A DNA stretch of 7,229 nt from Flavobacteriales bacterium UBA6969. Lineage in GTDB: Bacteria; Bacteroidota; Bacteroidia; Flavobacteriales_D; Sanyastnellaceae. This document shows positions 6,799 to 7,229 of this stretch, one piece after another. The notes under the pieces are model-generated. The model saw only the letters and a program-made list of their open reading frames with translations. It did not search any database and had not been told where the DNA came from. The number at the start of each line of letters is the position of its first letter. Positions within the stretch are counted from its first letter, which is position 1. The DNA is taken from contig DJYV01000138.1 in NCBI GenBank assembly GCA_002448555.1, forward strand, positions 1 to 7,229, written 5' to 3'. The translations under genes were made by a program, and so were the position numbers.

Positions 6799-7131
6799 AT
6801 GCGCTGGATTGCATTGATTTCCTTGGTGGCGTTGTCATTCAACGCCGCAGCTCAAAAGGTGTTCACGGTGGACTACGCGTCGCAAGCCGATGTGAAATTG
6901 TTTGTAGTCGAGTACGCTTCGCAGGCGGATTTGTGCGTCTTTAAGGTCGATTACGTCAGCCGCGCGAAAGGCAATGAAGGCCAGTGGTACTGGGTGGAGT
7001 ACGCCTCACAGGCTGACAAGAAGGTCTTCTTTGTGGATTATGCTTCGCAAGCTGACATCAAAATTTTCTTCGTCGAATACGCCTCCCGCGCGGAATGGCG
7101 CAGCCAGCAGAAAAAGCACTTGATGTACTGA
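6799..7131 (+). CDS. Exported septknot (7-1 knot, DUF6150) family repeat protein
   Basis: This is a 110-residue protein. Residues 1-18 form a Sec signal peptide (MRWIALISLVALSFNAAA, cleavage before or after Q19). The mature part is almost entirely six repeats of the pattern V-[DE]-Y-A-S-[QR]-A-[DKE] beginning at residues 24, 37, 50, 66, 79 and 92, spaced 13 residues except for one 16-residue interval carrying GNEGQWYW. The pattern (VDY-SQAD with intervening VKVFFV-type strands, and the central N-x-G-x-WYWV insert) agrees with my recollection of the Bacteroidota septknot domain, a small protein whose chain forms a 7-1 torus knot. The assignment is from memory of the family, not from a search. 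The family's biological role is not known to me. The start is 14 bases after the GH81 stop, so co-transcription is likely. The short charged tail (RSQQKKHLMY) is not a T9SS domain. Confidence 0.88.
   Translation: MRWIALISLVALSFNAAAQKVFTVDYASQADVKLFVVEYASQADLCVFKVDYVSRAKGNEGQWYWVEYASQADKKVFFVDYASQADIKIFFVEYASRAEWRSQQKKHLMY
6868..7095 (+). repeat. Six in-frame 39-nt protein repeats (VDYASQAD type)
   Basis: Repeat units begin at 6868, 6907, 6946, 6994, 7033 and 7072; five intervals were checked, four of 39 bases and one of 48. The encoded peptides are near identical, but the codons differ between copies (for example GAC TAC GCG TCG CAA versus GAT TAT GCT TCG CAA and GAG TAC GCC TCA CAG). Synonymous divergence with a constant peptide indicates old duplications held by protein-level selection, not a recent DNA tandem expansion. 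Confidence 0.9.
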
Positions 7132-7141
7132 CGTCAGCGCC

Positions 7142-7228
7142 TTACTCCGCGCAGTCTTCCCCGTACTTCGATAGCAGGAGCAAGAGGTCGCCCGTGCCCA
7201 CATTGCCGTTGGCGTCGATGTCCTCCGG
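7142..7228 (-). CDS. C-terminus of a protein ending in an EF-hand/dockerin-like tail (5' part outside window)
   Basis: Only the last 28 codons are present, ending in TAA (7144-7142). The visible peptide contains EDIDANGNVGTGDLLLLL followed by SKYGEDCAE. Residues D3, D5, N7, G8, V10 and D14 fit a calcium-binding DxDxNGxVxxxD loop followed by a Leu-rich helix. This is the same layout as the end of the GH81 protein (GDLDDDGVVTVNDLLQLL, then GVFGDTCD). The protein is therefore probably another secreted, modular product of the same export or assembly class; its main function lies outside the window. It is convergent with the septknot-like gene, with 10 bases between the stop codons. The call rests on a short peptide, but the frame, stop and motif agree. 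Confidence 0.7.
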   Translation of the reverse strand, partial: PEDIDANGNVGTGDLLLLLSKYGEDCAE

Positions 7229-7229
7229 G

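Noticed and set aside
5966..6838. Long - strand frame (290 codons) opposite the GH81 C-terminal half
   Set aside because: It lies wholly opposite verified GH81 accessory modules and shows no recognisable domain. Long antisense frames are expected in GC-rich coding DNA.
6868..7095. The 39-base periodicity as a CRISPR-like or satellite DNA repeat
   Set aside because: The period is in codon frame, the peptide is conserved while the bases vary, and there are no spacers. It is a protein repeat.
7128..7137. CTGACGTCAG palindrome across the septknot gene stop as a possible terminator
   Set aside because: Ten bases with no loop and no T tract, so it cannot act as an intrinsic hairpin terminator.

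Overview
The window (about 7.2 kb, GC-rich, more than 95% coding) looks like chromosome from a member of the Bacteroidota, most likely a marine or Flavobacteriales-like lineage. The grounds are: two proteins with type IX secretion (T9SS) type A C-terminal sorting domains (YPNPF motif, then a VFDLNGK- or LLDITGK-type strand); no clear Shine-Dalgarno sequences; a Bacteroidota-style -33/-7 promoter (TTTG, 19 bases, TATACTTG); a Bacteroidota-type Cys-rich module (GCTY...DDGSC); and a septknot-type repeat protein. The lineage is an inference from protein families. No rRNA, tRNA, CRISPR array, insertion sequence or phage gene was seen.

Layout, left to right: (1) the 3' part of a secreted intradiol ring-cleavage dioxygenase with a T9SS domain (+). 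(2) A small orphan membrane-anchored protein (+) whose stop codon shares a palindromic CTAG with (3) a convergent lipoprotein with an NTF2/SnoaL-like domain (-). (4) A pirin-family protein with an N-terminal extension resembling a signal peptide (+), convergent with (5) a large secreted metzincin-like metalloprotease carrying an IPT/TIG domain and a T9SS domain (-). (6) Divergent from it, across only 45 bases, a multidomain GH81 endo-beta-1,3-glucanase (laminarinase type, +). (7) 14 bases later, a 110-residue exported protein made of six 13-residue VDYASQAD-like repeats, matching the septknot (7-1 knot, DUF6150) family (+). (8) Convergent with it, the last 28 codons of a gene (-) whose product ends in the same single EF-hand/dockerin-like tail as the GH81 enzyme.

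Most products are predicted to leave the cytoplasm: two T9SS cargo proteins, a lipoprotein, a secreted glucanase, a secreted knot-family protein and possibly the pirin. The GH81 enzyme fits degradation of beta-1,3-glucan (laminarin, callose, fungal wall glucan), but no SusC/SusD, regulator or other glycanase is visible, so this is not a recognisable polysaccharide utilisation locus. The points most worth following are the knot-family repeat protein directly downstream of the glucanase, and the conserved calcium-loop tail ending two unrelated ORFs in place of a standard T9SS domain.
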